Shown here one piece after another: positions 1-11,549 of a stretch of DNA of 64,000 nucleotides (the first letter of the stretch is position 1; each line of letters begins with the position of its first letter). The stretch is taken from NCBI GenBank assembly GCA_020726505.1, contig JAHLEZ010000016.1, positions 186,001 to 250,000 of the forward strand, in the 5' to 3' direction. The DNA comes from Leptodontidium sp. MPI-SDFR-AT-0119 (lineage: Eukaryota > Ascomycota > Leotiomycetes > Helotiales > Leptodontidiaceae). The notes beneath the pieces are model-generated. The model was not told where the DNA came from, did not search any database, and worked only from the letters and a program-made list of their open reading frames with translations. The position numbers and the translations under genes are program-made.

Positions 1-1021
1 AGTTCCTCATAGACAAAGCACTCGCGAACACCGGCAAGCATTAGTATCAACTTGCTTCGAGCAAGCTCTTCTGGAATACGGCAGAGCAAGGTAAGACACT
101 TAACACTTTTCAGCTCGAAACCTACTGATACTTCAACCCACAGGCTGGGCCAAGGCTGCGTGATTATTCTTCGGTGCGTGGGTGGAACTGTGGAGCTACG
201 CTCTTTATCTACGATGACCGGGGACCCTTTAATCCAAATCGTTTTTTGAGGTTACTTCATTCGTACTCTATCACCATATTATGCGCAGCGCGCCTTGTGT
301 ATAGACATCTTGTGCTTCCAGCATCTCACGAATACTTCGAGAAACATCGGCCAATGTCACTCACACACTACACAGCCGCGGGAGAAGCACTAAATGACGA
401 ATTAATTCATAAGGCAGTTTTAGGAACTAACGGGACTAAAAATCTATAATAGATACGGTTAAAGTGAAACGATCCTTCTCTGTGGTAACTTCGAGGGATG
501 CCCAATTCGTCTTGGCTCAATGGGAAAACCGGCACCGGGGGTTCCGCTTCATATTATCAACAACGACGGAACTGAGGCTGCCGCTGGAGATGAAGGAGAT
601 ATGACAGTACTCTTAAGTGAGAATCTAGCGTAGGACGCCTTCTTTAGCATTTTCAATGGATACGTTTCAAGTGATTAGCACGTCACTCGCAACCTAAAAT
701 CAGTAAATCAAATCGGTCAGCAGAAAAGATGGTATTTAACGGGTGATAAAGCTAAGAGGGACGGAGATAGATACTTTTGGTTCGTAGGGAGAGCCGATGA
801 AGTGATTAATTCTTCTGGATATCGCATTGGTAGGTCAATCCGTAAATGACTTGGGTTGGCTGTTTACTTGTGTAGGTCCTTTCGAGGTGGAGTCGGCGCT
901 CCAGGGGCACTCTGAGGTGGAAGAGTCTGCTGTAGTCTCCTCGCCCGACCCTGTGCGTGGAGAGGTGATCAAGGCTTTCGTGGTGTTAAAAGAAGCTTCA
1001 ACACAGGATCACAAGTTTTGA
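1..1021 (+). pseudogene. Acyl-CoA synthetase (AMP-binding, medium-chain ACSM-like) remnant
   Basis: Scattered in three frames are pieces of an AMP-forming acyl-CoA synthetase, an enzyme that activates fatty acids with ATP and CoA. Visible in order: a segment with WNCGATLFIYDD near 170-215, HYTAAGEALNDE near 365-410, LGSMGKPAPGVPLHII near 512-560, a [26 protein letters not shown] C-terminal hinge near 760-830, and [10 protein letters not shown]...[14 protein letters not shown] near 880-1005. The hinge and the final segment are typical of the family's mobile C-terminal domain. The frame is broken by a stop near 150, a one-base shift near 172 and further stops and shifts near 450, 630 and 680. 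A normal-looking intron (about 91-143) remains. The 5' end lies outside the window and about a third of the usual 550-600 residues is present. Clearly non-functional as it stands; the substrate class is inferred from similarity to ACSM-type enzymes. Confidence 0.8.
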
Positions 1022-2168
1022 CAAAGCAAAAGCCACTTCAAGCCTTTTGCAAGAGTAATGCTGCACCCTACAAATACCCTCGGAGAATACAATTCTCCGG
1101 CGATCTGCAAACTTATTCGAATAATGCGTCTGCTACAGTACAGCAACGAGAGTGATTTCAGCGTGAGGCTTGCTGTGATTAAAGACGTGGCTCCAAGTGA
1201 CATTCTTTAGGTCACGAGTAGCGGGCGAGCCAGCATCAGAAGCATCTGTGACTTTGCCTGTCACCTAGTTTGAAATTGAAGTTGAGAGTGCGGAGAGTTG
1301 ATTGGTGAAGACCAAAAGGACGGTACCTCCCGCAACCACATAGCCGTTGACACAGACAAGAGTATTACCCCTACTTCCTTTGCTATGCTTATATATAACA
1401 AAATTACTATTACCGTTATTATTCTTGCGGGCCTTAAGATCTAAGACTTACTTATTTACGTCACGAGAGCGTAGGAGCGCGATCGATATACGTCGTTAAT
1501 AATACGCTATAAGCTGATTGAAGTGTTAAAGAGAGAATTGTTGTGTTGAAATCCGTTATTGCTGCTGAGAAGCCGAGGTAAGAGAGACTCTAATGAGAGC
1601 TAAAAGTGAAAGCAACAAAATTATCATAGTGTACTTCGATTTCGTTAAATGGCCGAGGTGAGACAGCTGAACTTGGAGGTAGGCGGTTGTCTGGAGGATT
1701 GGCAGCTTTTCGACTTCAAATCTCGAGACTAATCGATCTGGTTGCTTTGTAGCAGACTCAAGAAGCCTTGCGATTAAGAGTGGGGGGGGAGGGGGCGGTT
1801 CTAGTGTTGTTATAGAGTTATGGTTGTGATTTTGCATTTTTGTTGAGAGAAACAAGTGGGGGGCAGCCAACAAAGATATACCGCAAGGCTACCGCCTACT
1901 CAATGGAATTCACTGAGATAACAGCGCTATCTGACAGTTTTAGCTGGCTTCATGACTTTGTGACTTGACTTGGAGTGGATTAAAAAAAAATTATCACGAT
2001 ATACCTGTAAGTAGGGAGTCAACAGTATATTCGTCCTGGAAGCAGCACAGGAAATGCTGCAGATATGTTAAAGCATCTCTAGAATTTGAAAGTCGGCTTT
2101 CATTTAAGACTCTAACAATCAAACGCCATAAATAAATCGCAAACTTGCCTCGAGCTCTCTTGATAGCT
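1022..2168. other. No recognisable gene
   Basis: A stretch between the broken synthetase and the dehydrogenase gene. The only sizeable open frame (1556-1873, minus) starts in a low-complexity proline/histidine-rich run and resembles nothing I know. A short A run lies at 1982-1990. No RNA gene or repeat structure was seen. Confidence 0.5.
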
Positions 2169-3178
2169 TTAGTTGAAGACAATACCCCAGTCAATTACTA
2201 ATGTCTGTCCCGTCATGTAATCGCTGTCTGGACTCGTAAGGTAGCTCACAGTCTTAGCGACATCCTCCGGAACACTTGTCCTACCCAAAGCAACGAAATT
2301 GGAATAGTTCGCAAAGACTTCACCTTTCTTGGCGCCCGTCTTCTTGCCCAACTCCTCATCAATCGAATCCATCATCGCGGTACCGATAATACCTGGTGCG
2401 TAGCCATTGACTGTGATCTTGTGCTTAACTAATTCCATAGCGAAAGCTTGCGTGAAACCTCTCACGGCGAACTTGGATGCCGAATAGTGAGAAATCATCG
2501 CGGAGGCTTTGAAAGCTACGATGCTAGGCATCAAAATAATTTAAACTCCTGCCAAGCTTGATATGATATATCACGAAGAAAGACAAACCTCGAAGCACCA
2601 ACAATCTTTCCTCCTTCACCCTGCTTGACCATCTGCTTCGCAGCGGCACTATAGCAATTAAACATCCCAAACACATTGACTTCAAACACGCGTTTAATAT
2701 CGGCTTTTGTCAGATTTAGTGCAGCCTTTACTTGTGTGATGCCTGCATTTGCAATCATGACGATGAGGGGGCCGAGGTTTTTGACTGTTGCTTCGATGAG
2801 AGCTTCAACTTCCGATACCTTGGAGACATCTGTGACATAGCCGTATGATGATCTTCCTAGGGCATGGATTTCTTTGACTGTCTAGAGTTCGTATGTCAGC
2901 TGGGTGTTTCGAATCGGAGGCAGCTATCAGGGAGTGCGATGGCTGACAAGGGCATACTTCATCAATCCCAGCCTTGTTGGCTGCGATGTCGTTTATGCAG
3001 ACATCGAATCCATCCTCTGCTAGTCTGATTGCAATTGCTTTGCCTCTGCATTGATCAGCTGAGGCTCAAGTGCTTGCAGAACCGGATTGCCATACATTCC
3101 CCTTGCAGATCTAGTGACGATTGCGGTTCTCTTGTCGTAGTCTTTCGTCACCGCTGTACCCTTTCCTTTGCTTGCCAT
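2169..3178 (-). CDS. Short-chain dehydrogenase/reductase, four exons
   Basis: A classical NAD(P)-dependent SDR of 272 aa, probably a cytosolic carbonyl/alcohol oxidoreductase of the acetoin/diol reductase or FabG-like type; the substrate cannot be told. Proposed exons (minus): 3178-3096, 3045-2958, 2881-2589 and 2523-2169, with introns of 50, 76 and 65 bases, all GT...AG. Splicing gives one frame with the SDR landmarks in place: Rossmann motif VTRSARGIGKA (residues 21-31), D75 after the fourth strand, NAG (102-104), NVFG (126-129), catalytic serine at 154/155, YSASK with Y168 and K172, and an APGII segment after strand 6. The length is normal for the family. Oddity: the first glycine of the TGxxxGIG nucleotide loop is arginine (R23, AGA), a change that a single G-to-A transition from GGA would produce. 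The start is the ATG at 3178, giving a short polar N-terminus before the first strand. Confidence 0.85.
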
Positions 3179-4718
3179 TGCGAATGGTCGAGCCTGATTT
3201 GACAGCTGGGGAAGAAGCAATAAGGTAAGATGAGATCGAGATTGAGATTCAACAAAACCAATAATGGTTTCAAGTAGAATAAATGAGAAAGGAGCCAACC
3301 TCTACACCAGGCGCACCTCCCCCCCATTTGAAACCCACAAGATTACCGTAACGTTATGAGGGGTTCTTGGGGGAACGGAAGGCCGGAACAGTTGCGCCAA
3401 GCCTTCCAGAGATTTCTTTCGGACGAAGGCACTTGGGCCAATAGAAGATCTAGATTTTGAGAAATACTGCCCTTTTAAAGAAAGGTGACGCGTATGGAGA
3501 TTCTGGCACTGTTACCCCGAGCACCAAAGTAAGAGGATGCTGCCATCGAATCTTGGCAACCCAAGACCTCTACATTAGTAGCCAACAAAATCGATTGGGC
3601 GTCCTATACATTCTACAAAGGCTTGCTCGTACGGATGGTCAATACTGGCGATGCAATGAGGGAGGACATATCATGTTTCTGGAGGAAGACATTGTCGGAG
3701 AGAAGTAAGCAAAGGTAATAGTTACCGCAGGCCCAATTCTTGCCTTACGAAGAATGGATTTGCCCAATAAACGGCTCAACAGGTGGGCCCTTAGTCGAGC
3801 AACTGAAGACTCGGCCATTCTCATATTACTGCAGAGCGACAGCTATTCCTTGCCTTTCTTGACCTTCTAGGTCTCAATATAATCGGCCTCTTCAGCGGGT
3901 ATCCTTCCTAAGATTGCTTCGTGATCGATCACTGCCCTACAGGCAGTCTCTCACGCGTGATATCGCAATTTTTGGTTGCGAGGCTTCCAGTCCAGAACAA
4001 ATGCACTACTGTGAACATCGTGAGATCATATTCCTCTGGGTGTATAAGGATATATTTTACGACATTCTCCACGTCATTGGGCGATGCGGGGAATAGGACC
4101 TTAGATTTATAATAAGAAACTGGCCTTATTTATATAAAATGCAAATCAAAGTAGTTTTTCACACTGTAATTTATTAATAATATGCTCGAGCAAAACCTAG
4201 AAGTGCATCCTAATAATCCTGAACACTTAGCACTTTATGGTAGATATACCCGTTCGTACGATGCAACCTCCGTTATTACGAGGATACATCATCTCAAAGT
4301 GCCCACTACTCGGCCCCCAATCACCCCATACCGACTAAACAAGTTTTGAGGACCCTCCATACCCGAGACACAGTACTCAGTTCTCTAGCAACGTCGATGG
4401 GACTTCGCTTTTTTGCTAGTTACGATGCGGCGTCCATTTGTCTCTTAGCATATTAATACATCGTACGTACTTATATGGAGTGATCGATTAGTGAGCCAAT
4501 CTTGACGTTAAGAGGGGAAAACTGAGAGAAGGTAGAATGCATTAATGCAGAAGACATTGAAGGTTAAAACTAAACCCAGAAGAAGATTAGTAAGAGGCGG
4601 CTAAACATTTTTAAAGACCTCTTCGACTCCGCAGGCCCGGTCGGTTTACTTTCTTCACTACTTACCACTACGTTTCGACAACAGCGACACAGAACTGGAT
4701 ATTCGGTAACTTAATATA
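3179..4718. other. Long stretch without a supported gene
   Basis: Small open frames (for example 3457-3708 plus and 3914-4096 plus) have no recognisable domain. The part around 4130-4640 reads partly like old coding DNA (a frame beginning NMLEQNLEVHPNNPEHLALY near 4180) but breaks quickly. The last 100 bases are the upstream region of the bZIP pseudogene. Confidence 0.4.
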
Positions 4719-5860
4719 ATGGAACACTCCGTTACTCCTTTTTCTTCAGCCCTAGGCGAGGGCGAAGCAAACAGTGTCGGCGATCACTCCAACCATGTGG
4801 ACGCCGTGGCCAAGGCCAACAAGTAACGCAGGAAGGTTCAAAACCGGAAGAACCAAAGAGCACACCGTGAGTTTTGCTTTCAAAGCCTCACCCCCTGCTG
4901 AGCTCATAAGCTTTAAAGGACTACGGATTAAGAAACAAGACCCGGGGTCTATTCAGACGTCGCGCCCGTTCCAAGTCAGGCGCTGGCGCGTCGACGAACC
5001 CGATAATTGTCCCTCCCAAGACGCCTCGTCAGCATCGAAAGGTGCAACTGCCACGTACATCTCCCCTCGACCACCTCACACTCACGTCAGTACATTAATG
5101 TTCACACCCGAACGCACCGGAGTCCTTCGAGGGCCACCGCCCACCTCCCCAGTCCATGCCCAGACGTCCCTAACCCCCCCCCCCCCCCCCCCCCCCCCCC
5201 GTCCTTCATCTTCCCCCTCTCAACCGATCACCTCCTCCATCTTATCCAGTATAATGTCTTCCGCGCCTTCGTCTCCAACAAGCGCACTCTCAATACCCTT
5301 TTCACAAGCTGGACCGATAACCCTCCCTCCCCAACTACCTGTCCCATCAGCGGTCCTTACCGTGACGACACAACCGTCTACCCCCTGAACCCCAATATTC
5401 CTCTCTCCCTCGTCCCGACCCGCCTCCAACAAACCCGCTTACACTCCTTCTAGATCAAACTCTTTCCCTTCCCCTACGTCCGTGACAATCTTATAAGGCG
5501 CGAAAGAAGTTTCGACCACTAGGAGCTACTACAAGACCTCATCAGCGAGCTCATAAGTACCACACCGGCTCGAAAGCGACGAAGTACACCCCTCGCCATC
5601 ACCGTCTCCGACCCCAAAACCATGTGGACCCTACCCCCCACAGCAGGACGTGACGAGGATGAGTGAGGTCAATGCGGGGCGCAAGGGACTTATTGTTTGG
5701 GGCGAACCATACGACATGCGGAACTAGGAGGCCGCCCCCAGCTTTCTTGCGAAGTAGTCGTAGGCTGTAGAGGGATGCGACGATTTAGTTGAATCTAGTA
5801 ACCGCTAGAGGCTAAGGAGAAGAGAGGAACCTATACGCCTCTCTGAATCGAAAAGGTAGC
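4719..5860 (+). pseudogene. bZIP transcription factor with DUF3425 domain, inactivated by RIP-type mutations
   Basis: Starts with ATG at 4719. After about 35 residues an in-frame TAA (CAA to TAA type) sits just before the basic region RRKVQNRKNQRAH. An intron (about 4868-4920) then joins to LRIKKQ and a RPFQVRRWRVDEP motif, as in fungal AP-1-like proteins with a C-terminal DUF3425. After a 27-base C run the other frame shows the DUF3425 core: FPLSTDHLLHLIQYNVFRAF, LFPFPYVRDNLI and GLIVWGEPYDM, then AAPSFLAK and VEGCDDLVESSNR up to about 5860. Three TAG codons near 5727-5760 and one near 5808 stand exactly where the family has tryptophan (WE, WSW, NRWR), and more TAGs lie at 5452 and 5542. This is the CpA-to-TpA signature of RIP on the opposite strand. 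As a nuclear DNA-binding regulator it is dead. Confidence 0.82.
5174..5200 (+). repeat. 27-base homopolymer C tract
   Basis: An uninterrupted run of 27 C residues in the linker of the bZIP pseudogene. It separates the two reading frames, so slippage here is one likely cause of the frameshift. The exact length may also be an assembly or sequencing uncertainty. Confidence 0.9.
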
Positions 5861-5940
5861 CGCTATTCCAGATAAGTCAGACTCAACCTTTTTTTTTTTT
5901 TCGCTCGTTAGTGTTTGGACGTGAGCAGCTGCCGCTTTGA

Positions 5941-6001
5941 CCTGAGCCGAGGGTGAGCGTTCCTGAGCATGCCTGAGCACGGCCTGAGCAACGGCCTGAG
6001 C
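5941..6001 (+). repeat. Five spaced CCTGAGC repeats
   Basis: The heptamer CCTGAGC occurs at 5941, 5962, 5972, 5983 and 5995, mostly every 10-12 bases, with related TGAGC copies in between (near 5922 and 5954). A very similar array with A in place of G (CCTAAGC) occurs at 45789-45848. Function unknown; it could be the terminal or subterminal repeat of a transposon. Confidence 0.65.
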
Positions 6002-6547
6002 ACGCACGGAGAAGCCATTTTAGCTCCCGGGGGTTCGTTCTGGCCCCTTGATGCTCGGGTAGACTTTCCTCATTTTGTCTCCAAACACAGAGCCCATTTT
6101 GGTCCCTCGCTACCGAGATTCTCCCGGAATCATTTTTAGGTCCACATTAAGGGCCTAGAGCCAGCTGTATCCGAACCGGATTGACATATGTTAAACAAAT
6201 GTACACAATGCTTCGAGCGTAGGGGTGAAATGAGGCATATGTTGACATCTTATGGGCCGAGCGTCTTGTTCGGCGAATTCCTCCACAACCCCAGAAAAAC
6301 TTTATTCGGGTCTTCCTATCAGGATGCGGGGAATACAGCATGGTCGTCTCACATCCGGACTGGGCTTTTGGATTGGCGGGAACGCAATGAGGAGAGGGTT
6401 GCATCGACGTTTCGAAACATGAAGTCAATTTAGAGTTTGACCGACCCCGTGAGTGGATAACAGATAGATATATTTGCGGCCAAACCCCGTCTTCACTTTT
6501 GATCAGAGCGTGGACCTTCTGACGAACGAGTACTCAAAGCCGGCGAT
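6002..6547. other. Intergenic, upstream of the MFS gene
   Basis: Not notably A+T-rich and not visibly RIP-damaged. It holds open frames on both strands (6188-6433 plus, 6147-6428 minus) with no recognisable domain. The MFS promoter presumably lies in the last 100-200 bases. Confidence 0.4.
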
Positions 6548-8193
6548 ATGGCGAAGTCGGACTATGGCAAGCAAGGCAGTGTCTTCCTTATCACTTCGAA
6601 TGGGGAGACCATTTGTTTGCCCATTCCTTCTCGATCTCCGAATGATCCCCTGAGATGGGGACGTCTCAAAACATTCTTGTCACTTTTTGCCATGGGCCTC
6701 TTTACAACCATAGGTTTAATCCAAGTGCAGGGCACTAGTCTACTTCTCCATCCTCTGGAGATTGAATATTCGCAGGAGGTAATTCATCCTATTGCTGTTG
6801 ACAGAGATAAACTGACCAAGAAGGCGCCTCTGCGAATTGACTTACTTTCATCAGTACCTTCCTTGTTTTGGGGAATTGGTGCTTTGATATGGGTACCACT
6901 ATCCATGGCCATAGGTCGACGGCCCGTCTTCATATTTTGTTCGATACTTCTCACATTGTCGACCGCGATGGCTGGATTCTCACGCAACTTCCGCACCCAC
7001 CTCGCAGCAAGATGTTTCCAAGGGTTTGCAGGATCCATTTCCCCGAGTACAGTTAGTAGTGTTGAAACTTTTCCTACCTTTGCTTCCTTTGCTAATCGTC
7101 GAAGATGATACTTATGATACTCGATGTCACCTTCATCCATCAAAGACCTCGAACGATAGCCCTTTTTTGGTGTCTTTGCGACGGAATGTCAAATATCTGC
7201 CTTGCCTTTACTTCGTACATTCTCACCGCTGGTGGTTCCTGGCGTGCCTTCTACTGGGTATGGCTGGGCCCTTGTTTTCTTACAATCCTTCTGGCACTGG
7301 TCTGGTCTCCGGAAACGTATTTCCAACGGCCTCCGATGGCCTTTGATGGACATATAATCGCCCAGAGTGAGATTGGGAAGATAACTGTCTACAATTCCTG
7401 GGAGGAAGTACCTGGCGGGAAGCCAATGCCAGACGAGCCTAAGGTCCGGACAACATCGGAGTTCCTGAAGAATATTTTGTTCTGGAACCGAACAACGATC
7501 GGCGGATGGCCAGTAATAAAGGCATTCCCTCGACAAATCATGATCTGCGCGCTAAACCCTCTTATTCTTTGGGTCCTAGTACTCAACTCTTTCGTCTTCG
7601 GTGGGATGGTGGTAACTTGTGCAACATATGTTTCTGTGTTGATGGCTCCACCATACAATTTTACCGATAACGAAATTGGTCTTGTCAAGTTCAGTCCGTT
7701 TATTGGATCTTTGTTGGCATTCCCTGCTTCTGGTATCCTCACCACTTGGTTTGCCAAGATTCTTGCGACTCGAAACAGAGGTGTTCATGAACCCGAGCAC
7801 TATCTTCCGTCATTCATCCTGCCAGTCGTTACTAGCTCCATCAGTTTATCGCTGTTTGGAATAGCCGTGGAAAGGGAATGGGATTGGGGATGGATCATCT
7901 TCTTCGTTGGCTTAGATTACTTTAGTGTTCTTTCAATGTTCACCTCCAACACGCTTTGGGTCACTGAAGCTTTCCCAAGATGGGCTGGGGCTGCTCTTAC
8001 GGTCGTTGGTGGAGGTGCATACGCATTGAGCTTCGTTTTGGGTTCGACTATCGTGCCTTGGATCAACTCCCAGGGGATTGGGAACACATATGTTGAGTTG
8101 GGGATCCTGACTTGGCTTGTTGGACTATTTGGCTTCCCTGTTAACTTCTGGGGGAAGAGATTTAGGGGGTACATTTACTCAAAGTGGGAGTGA
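6548..8193 (+). CDS. Major facilitator superfamily transporter, two exons
   Basis: An integral membrane transporter of 530 aa, drug:H+ antiporter-like fungal MFS_1 type, probably in the plasma membrane; the substrate is unknown. Exon 1 is 6548-7051 (168 codons), the intron 7052-7104 (GTTAGT...CTAAT...AAG, 53 bases), exon 2 7105-8193. The join restores a continuous frame through transmembrane segment 4 (HLAARCFQGFAGSISPST then MILMILDVTFIHQRPR). Features: a short cytosolic N-terminus ending NDPLRWGR, hydrophobic segments near 41-67 and 97-122, the GRRP motif in the 2-3 loop, a GSWRAFYWVW segment before a central loop carrying SPETYFQRP, then six further hydrophobic segments ending with VGLFGFPVNFWGKRFR. 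No premature stops or RIP-type changes are seen, unlike its bZIP neighbour. The start ATG fits the usual N-terminal length. Confidence 0.85.
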
Positions 8194-10639
8194 TATTCGA
8201 AGGGGGAATGAACCATTAATGGCCTGGTGCCTAGATGGGAACTGTAATTGTATCATAGTATGATAGGATATCCCGATCTGAGTCCGTAGCTGAATAAAAA
8301 TCCCCTTCCTTGACGACATGCTGGTCTTGCATTTGGTCAGTTATCAGATTAGATCATGCTGCTCAAGTGCGCATGATCTGAATCCTATTCGACCCTATAG
8401 AGACATCTTTGAGACTAGATTCTGCTGTGATTCCACGCAGAAACAGTCACGTTTCATCCCTTTCCTATATTTTGGCAATATTCCACATCCTGCGTCTTCT
8501 GGCGGCGGAGTCTGTTAATACCGTGAACTACTTCCAGCAAGCTCCGAATTGGCAGGGAAAACATTTGAAAACTGTATGAAACAGTGAGCCGATCTAGTAG
8601 CCTGGGTATCTGCAGACACTGGAAAGTCTATGACCCCTATCATCTGAACAGTATCTCCTAATTTATATTTTACGAGACCAATCGACTGGTATGGGCTAGC
8701 AAGAACGTCTCATAATGCAAAACTACACTTCAAGACAGAGCCAAAGTCCGTTATGGCACGTAGCAAATCATTGCCACTAGTAATTGTGCTGTTGTCCCTA
8801 GTTAGAGACCCAACAGTCTTCACAAGTTCACTGTTGCTTACCCCCGACCATCATGAGTTCACACTTGTAAGCTCTTAGCATGTTGCTTATGTTGTATTTG
8901 TTGAGATTACAACCGTGCACTCTATTAATAGTATATAGTCAGGGCTCTGCCCCCCATAGAATAGTAACCAATTTAACATGCTCTATACCTTTCAACAGAT
9001 TATGAGCCCCGCTATTCCTCCTTGAGGAGTCATAACGATTCGCTGAGTTCCTCACGCTCAAACTTGTATAGTAGCATGCTGATCTCTCCGCTCAGATACC
9101 AAGACCTGGATCGTTCGATCGAACTACCTGTGGATTTATATCTCCTGAATCTGTCAGCTTCCTCTGGCTCTACAGGCTCGGCCCTCTAGGTACAGTACTT
9201 TTGTTCCGAGACATTCGGAAGGCGTACGCCTCCACAGTTGAGTGGCGCAGGCAGTTCAGCGCTCTCCACAGCGTCTCGCCTCCACTATCTCCAGGGGAGT
9301 GTCTCTGTCTGGCAGTGCCGACAGACAGCCGTACGAGCCAGAGGCCTTGTCAGCCGTGCTCCCCGCCTGCACTCCACCAAGGTCTTGGTTCCGCGCTCTG
9401 GTTCACTCCACAGTTGCATGCTCCACTGAAGACCACTGTCTCGAAAGAACCCTAGCGCAGTGCGCAGCCTTTACATCTCACCTACTCTAGCCAGACCGTT
9501 CCCATGGTCTCGGTCTCGGTAGGTTCCTGCATCTCCAGGGGAGTTACGTACCATCATGCCACCTGGGCCAGTACCAATAGTGCTCTCAGGGCACCGTCTC
9601 CACTGTCCCAGGGGGAGGCTAGTGGACCACTCTGCTGGAAAGCTTGGAAACAGATGAACTGGCGGGGTAATATCAGTTTCGAGTACAGATTTGGATTTTG
9701 AGTCGCAGTTTGTTTATACTACTTTTGGGGAGGCTATTTGGCCGAAGATCCCGTGACTCTACATACAGTAAGTGCCACACGCAGGGGAAGTGTCACTTGG
9801 CGCGAGCCAAGAACCCCAAATCCACCGCACAGCGCAGATTCTTCACTCCGCCTCACAAAAGGACCATAATCCACAACGGAAATACCCCCAGAGAATCGAT
9901 AGTTTATGTTTCAAAGATCGGATCATGTCGTTTTCCCCCTGAAGCTCCTGAAGCCGAAGGTGGTCCGCGGAGGAACGTTAATAGACAGTGTCGGGACAGT
10001 CCAGGAGCTATACCACTCACTGAAGAATCTCTGCTCAACTTGAGAGCTCTCGCCCTGGTTACCGTGGTCTCGAACGTCTCCTCGATCACTGGTTCCTCTA
10101 CGTTCAAACTACTACTGAGAACTTCTTTCATATCTACGTTGAGTACCGCGATCCTCCGTACCGTTAACCGTCACACTCGCCAGCTGTCAGCTCTCTCTCG
10201 CTTTCAGAAGCTGACTTTCAAGAATCCCACGTCTCTCCGCCGAGCTCTTGTGATATATTCGGTTTGACGGTTAGATCACCTCCGCCGGACGTTTAATCCC
10301 TTAGCAGCACCTCTCGAGGAAACACCAACAAACTTTTAGCAGGTCAAACAATCCCTTAGTACTTTAGCGTCTCTATCTGAAAAATCTCAGCTTGAAATAT
10401 CAACCTTTGAACGGTTCATGTTAGTTTCAGTGATTGATATTGAATTGCCTGGCTATTCTACAGTGCTAGGTATGCTGTATATATAGGCTTTGAGAGCCTG
10501 TACGCGGCCCTACAGGCCGCCCGTACAGAGGCAAGGCTCTGTAAGCTACAGTAGCAAAGCTCTATAAGCTTCCCTAGGTTTCGGCGCCTTCAGCGCTAAC
10601 CAAACCTATATTACAAATTAATAGTTCAAATCATCAATT
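8194..10639. other. Gene-poor stretch; 9.2-10.3 kb is GC-richer with unassigned ORFs
   Basis: 8194-9200 holds nothing recognisable. 9200-10270 keeps overlapping open frames on both strands (the longest is 9698-10267 plus, 189 aa, basic and serine-rich; also 9904-10131 minus) but I recognise no domain. 10480-10600 contains short inverted G+C stems such as GCGGCC...GGCCGC. It lies just upstream of a Copia gag fragment, so part of it may be the LTR and leader of that element, although I found no second LTR copy. Confidence 0.35.
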
Positions 10640-11260
10640 CCCTAGCAGAACTTACGGTCTACAATCCCTGGAGCCGATACTATTATTCCGTCTATCGAGA
10701 TTTCAATTCCCACCGGTAAAATTAAGATTAAAGACGCTACAAGTTCTAGCTCGGACGAACTCGATAACCCGCCCGGACCTAATCCCTTTATTCCCTCCGA
10801 TGGCCTCTACCGTCACATCTCCTCCGTTAATTTCAGCTATCGAGATCGATTCAAGCTCCTATTCACTATTATGACCGCCTTAGACGAAGTTACAGAGGGT
10901 CGATCGACTGGAGGAGTGTTACTGTCAATGGTCCCTCAAATTAACTCAGGAGCTAATTGGGTTGACTTTAAGCGCCGTATCGAGGAGTACTTGGTCGTAT
11001 CAGGCCTCGGTATTACTATGGAACCTGCTTGGAAACCACCTAAACTCAACTACCCCGCTGTACCAATCGCTGTGGCTATAACACGTACAACGCAGTCAAA
11101 CACCTGAAAACAGTCTACGAGATAATCGATGCTCTTCGGAAGCTCACTAGAACCTCCGGCACAAGTGCATTGATCGATCTCACCTCTCGATTTTACGCCA
11201 AGAACCTCTCCGATTGCAAAGGATTATATTATCACTTGAGGCCATAGTGTCGCCATGGTG
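10640..11260 (+). mobile_element. Ty1/Copia gag fragment
   Basis: Translation around 10700-11240 gives a retrotransposon gag-like protein: a segment with SSDELDNPPGPNPFIPSDG, then GANWVDFKRRIEEYLVVSGL (10950-11010) typical of the Copia gag core where a conserved NW is followed by a helix, then YNAVKHLKTVYEIIDALRKL and LIDLTSRFYAKNLSDC. Frames are broken near 11080 and no protease or integrase follows, so it is a truncated 5' part. The matching reverse transcriptase fragment at 13.3 kb may come from the same family. It is not strongly RIP-mutated. Confidence 0.7.
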
Positions 11261-11549
11261 CCTATGTTACATTAGGCAATGCGCATAAGCTTAAGCTTCT
11301 TAACTAGCTAAAAGGAGGATTGTTAGATATGGTCTTCGCTATTCAATTTCAAAAATTCTGTTCTCATTGTTTATGATGTTTTTCTTACTAGTACAGTCGG
11401 ACGCGAACGGCTTTCCTGAACACGTCTTATGATATTTTGCCCCACTTTTATGTTAAGCTCTGCCATTTTTAGTAAAGCGCCGTGCAGATGTACCTTTACC
11501 GTTCCTACTCCAAGCTGTTGTTATCATTCATTATTCATTATCAACGCAT

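Noticed and set aside
1556..1873. 105-aa minus-strand frame with polyproline
   Set aside because: Low-complexity, no domain and no supporting context; length is expected by chance.
7389..7757. 122-aa minus-strand frame
   Set aside because: Antisense to the second exon of the MFS transporter.
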